A DNA stretch of 64,000 bases, taken from NCBI RefSeq assembly GCF_000761155.1, contig NZ_CP009533.1, positions 3,357,001 through 3,421,000 of the forward strand. The letters are read 5' to 3'. Positions within the stretch are counted from its first letter, which is position 1. Each line of letters opens with the position of its first letter. Shown one piece after another: positions 62,773 to 64,000 of this stretch. The notes beneath the pieces are model-generated. The model searched no databases. It saw nothing but the letters and a program-made list of their open reading frames with translations, and had not been told where the DNA came from. The DNA comes from Pseudomonas rhizosphaerae (GTDB lineage: Bacteria > Pseudomonadota > Gammaproteobacteria > Pseudomonadales > Pseudomonadaceae). The position numbers and the translations under genes are program-made.

Positions 62773-64000
62773 TCAGCGGCCGATGGCATCCAGCAGTTGT
62801 TGCCAACCGGCGGCTAGGCGTACACCGGGCGCGCGGAAGGCATGCAGGGGGATGGGTTTGAAGGTATCGCCCGCCAGCAGGCCCAACTGCACCGGCTCGC
62901 CGGCCGTCATGGCAGCCAGTTGCTTGCCCATGTAGGTGGACATCGCCACACCGCCGCCGTTGTAGCCGATGGCATAGAAACTGCGCGGATCCAGTTGGCC
63001 GGCGTGGGGCAAGTAATCGAGGGTCATGGCCACCAGCCCCGACCAGCGAAACGTCACGGGCTGGTCACGCAGGATCGGGAACACCACACCCATGCTGCGT
63101 TGCAGGGTGGCGAAGGCGCTGTCCGAATCGTCCTTGCCGAACGCACCGCGGCCGCCGAAGATCAACCGGTCGCCGATCACCCGGAACCAGCGCAGCATGC
63201 GCTTGGTGTCGCCACAGACCTGACCACCGGGCATTAGTTTGGCCAGCACATCCACGGGCAGTGGCGCAGTCGCGATGATGGCGCTGCGAAACGGAATCAG
63301 CCGTCGGTGCAGGGTGTCGGTCGCGGCGCTCTGGTCGGAATAGCCATTGGTGGCATACACCACCTGTTTGGCACTGACCCGCCCCTGGGGCGTCTGCACG
63401 ATCACCCGGTCGCCCTCTTGGCGAACCTGCAACGCCGGGCTGTTGATGAATATCTTTACGCCCCGTTCGTGCAAGCTGTTGGCCATGCCACGGGCGTAGT
63501 TGAGCGGGTGGATACCGCCCGCCTTGGGCGTCAGCAGCCCACCGTGGAAAATGCTCGAGCCGGTCATTTCCCTTACCTGGTCGGCATCGATCATGCGTGA
63601 TGATTCGCCGCCGGTTTCACGCTTGATCCACTCAGCGGTGTTGCGCAGCCCGGTCAGGGCGAGCTCGTTATGGGCCGCAGCGATATGCCCGCCCATGTGC
63701 AACTGGGCGTCCTCGATGCCCAGGCTTTCGACCATTTCCACCAGGCTGTCCACAGCGGCATAGCCGGTGCGGTACATGTGCAACGCGGTGCCGCGGTCGA
63801 AGCGCTGCATCAGGGCAGGAAAGCCGACGCGAAACTTGGGCGACACCACGCCGCCGTTCCGGCCGCTGGCCCCCCAGGCCAAGGTGTTAGCCTCCAGAAT
63901 CAACGGCTCGCGACCGCTCAGGGCAATGTGATGCGCCGCCGAGAGCCCGGTGTAGCCGGCGCCGACGATCACCACATCGCACTGCCGGTCGCCCTGCAGC
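62773..64000 (-). CDS. FAD-dependent amine oxidoreductase, N-terminus outside window
   Basis: DAO-family oxidoreductase; the frame is open past an internal Val/Met at 63975 to the window edge (QCDVVIVGAGYTGLSAAHHI near the end), so a few dozen N-terminal residues are missing. The seen part has GWGASGRNGGVVSPKFRVGF-type sequence (LAWGASGRNGGVVSPKFRVG), KQVVYATNGYSDQ and YAIGYNGGGVAMSTYMGKQL, the gamma-glutamylputrescine oxidase/OrdL type. It is the second such enzyme in the window and upstream of the bicupin gene on the same strand, so they are probably co-transcribed. Confidence 0.9.
   Translation of the reverse strand, partial: LQGDRQCDVVIVGAGYTGLSAAHHIALSGREPLILEANTLAWGASGRNGGVVSPKFRVGFPALMQRFDRGTALHMYRTGYAAVDSLVEMVESLGIEDAQLHMGGHIAAAHNELALTGLRNTAEWIKRETGGESSRMIDADQVREMTGSSIFHGGLLTPKAGGIHPLNYARGMANSLHERGVKIFINSPALQVRQEGDRVIVQTPQGRVSAKQVVYATNGYSDQSAATDTLHRRLIPFRSAIIATAPLPVDVLAKLMPGGQVCGDTKRMLRWFRVIGDRLIFGGRGAFGKDDSDSAFATLQRSMGVVFPILRDQPVTFRWSGLVAMTLDYLPHAGQLDPRSFYAIGYNGGGVAMSTYMGKQLAAMTAGEPVQLGLLAGDTFKPIPLHAFRAPGVRLAAGWQQLLDAIGR

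Overview
The window is a high-GC gammaproteobacterial chromosome segment, almost certainly from the Pseudomonas putida group. The clearest sign is the core block AsmA - mutY - yggX - tRNA-Phe, followed by a GABA-type permease and a HisPJQM-like amino-acid transporter. Pseudomonas REP-type palindromes, a FecI/FecR/TonB-receptor siderophore locus and several amine/amino-acid uptake and catabolism clusters fit the same assignment.

Layout. 1-12257 is core: an AsmA-family protein (5' end outside the window), mutY, yggX, tRNA-Phe(GAA), a Fur-box-preceded FhuA/FoxA-like TonB receptor, an amino-acid permease, a polar-amino-acid ABC operon and a methyltransferase. At 12548-12623 lies tRNA-Thr(TGT), and from its 3' end to about 29600 runs a composite, lower-GC genomic island. 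Near-copies of the last 17 bases of the tRNA region (12609-12625) recur at 18471-18487 and 28814-28829. They divide the island into two tandem modules plus a decayed third. Modules 1 and 2 each begin with a terminator, a REP-like element, a broken C-terminal fragment of a P4-type integrase, a conserved block with DnaA-box-like sites, and a second tyrosine-recombinase gene that is truncated or frameshifted. Each module then carries defence-type cargo. Module 1 holds a Septu system (ptuA/ptuB) and an unrecognised gene on the opposite strand. Module 2 holds a GHKL-ATPase/STAS-like pair with DNA-binding domains, a YegP-like protein, and a ubiquitin-like conjugation operon: triple Ubl-E2 fusion, JAB-E1 fusion, DUF6527 protein, and a last gene cut by an in-frame TAA.

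29615-64000 is core or long-resident DNA: an AhpD-family protein with a divergent LysR regulator, a frameshifted alpha/beta hydrolase, a siderophore locus (TonB receptor with STN domain, FecR, FecI-like sigma factor, periplasmic esterase), a DUF1127/LysR pair, a methyltransferase, a soluble FIST-domain chemoreceptor, an orphan HicB-like antitoxin, an SMP-30 lactonase, a LysE exporter and a DUF4160/DUF2442-HTH pair.

The last 20 kb is organised around nitrogenous substrates. First comes an IclR regulator divergent from an ABC transporter plus FAD amine oxidase operon, with a perfect 11-bp inverted repeat and a sigma-54-type promoter between them. Then come a HigBA pair, a stand-alone SsuA/TauA-like binding protein and a GST. 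A polyamine-type ABC transporter interleaved with gabD and gabT follows, then a degenerate HAD protein, an Lrp/AsnC regulator, a bicupin and a second FAD amine oxidase that runs off the window end. Together the transporter, oxidase, semialdehyde dehydrogenase and transaminase form a plausible route from an imported amine through GABA to succinate.

All calls rest on reading the sequence and translations; no database search was run.
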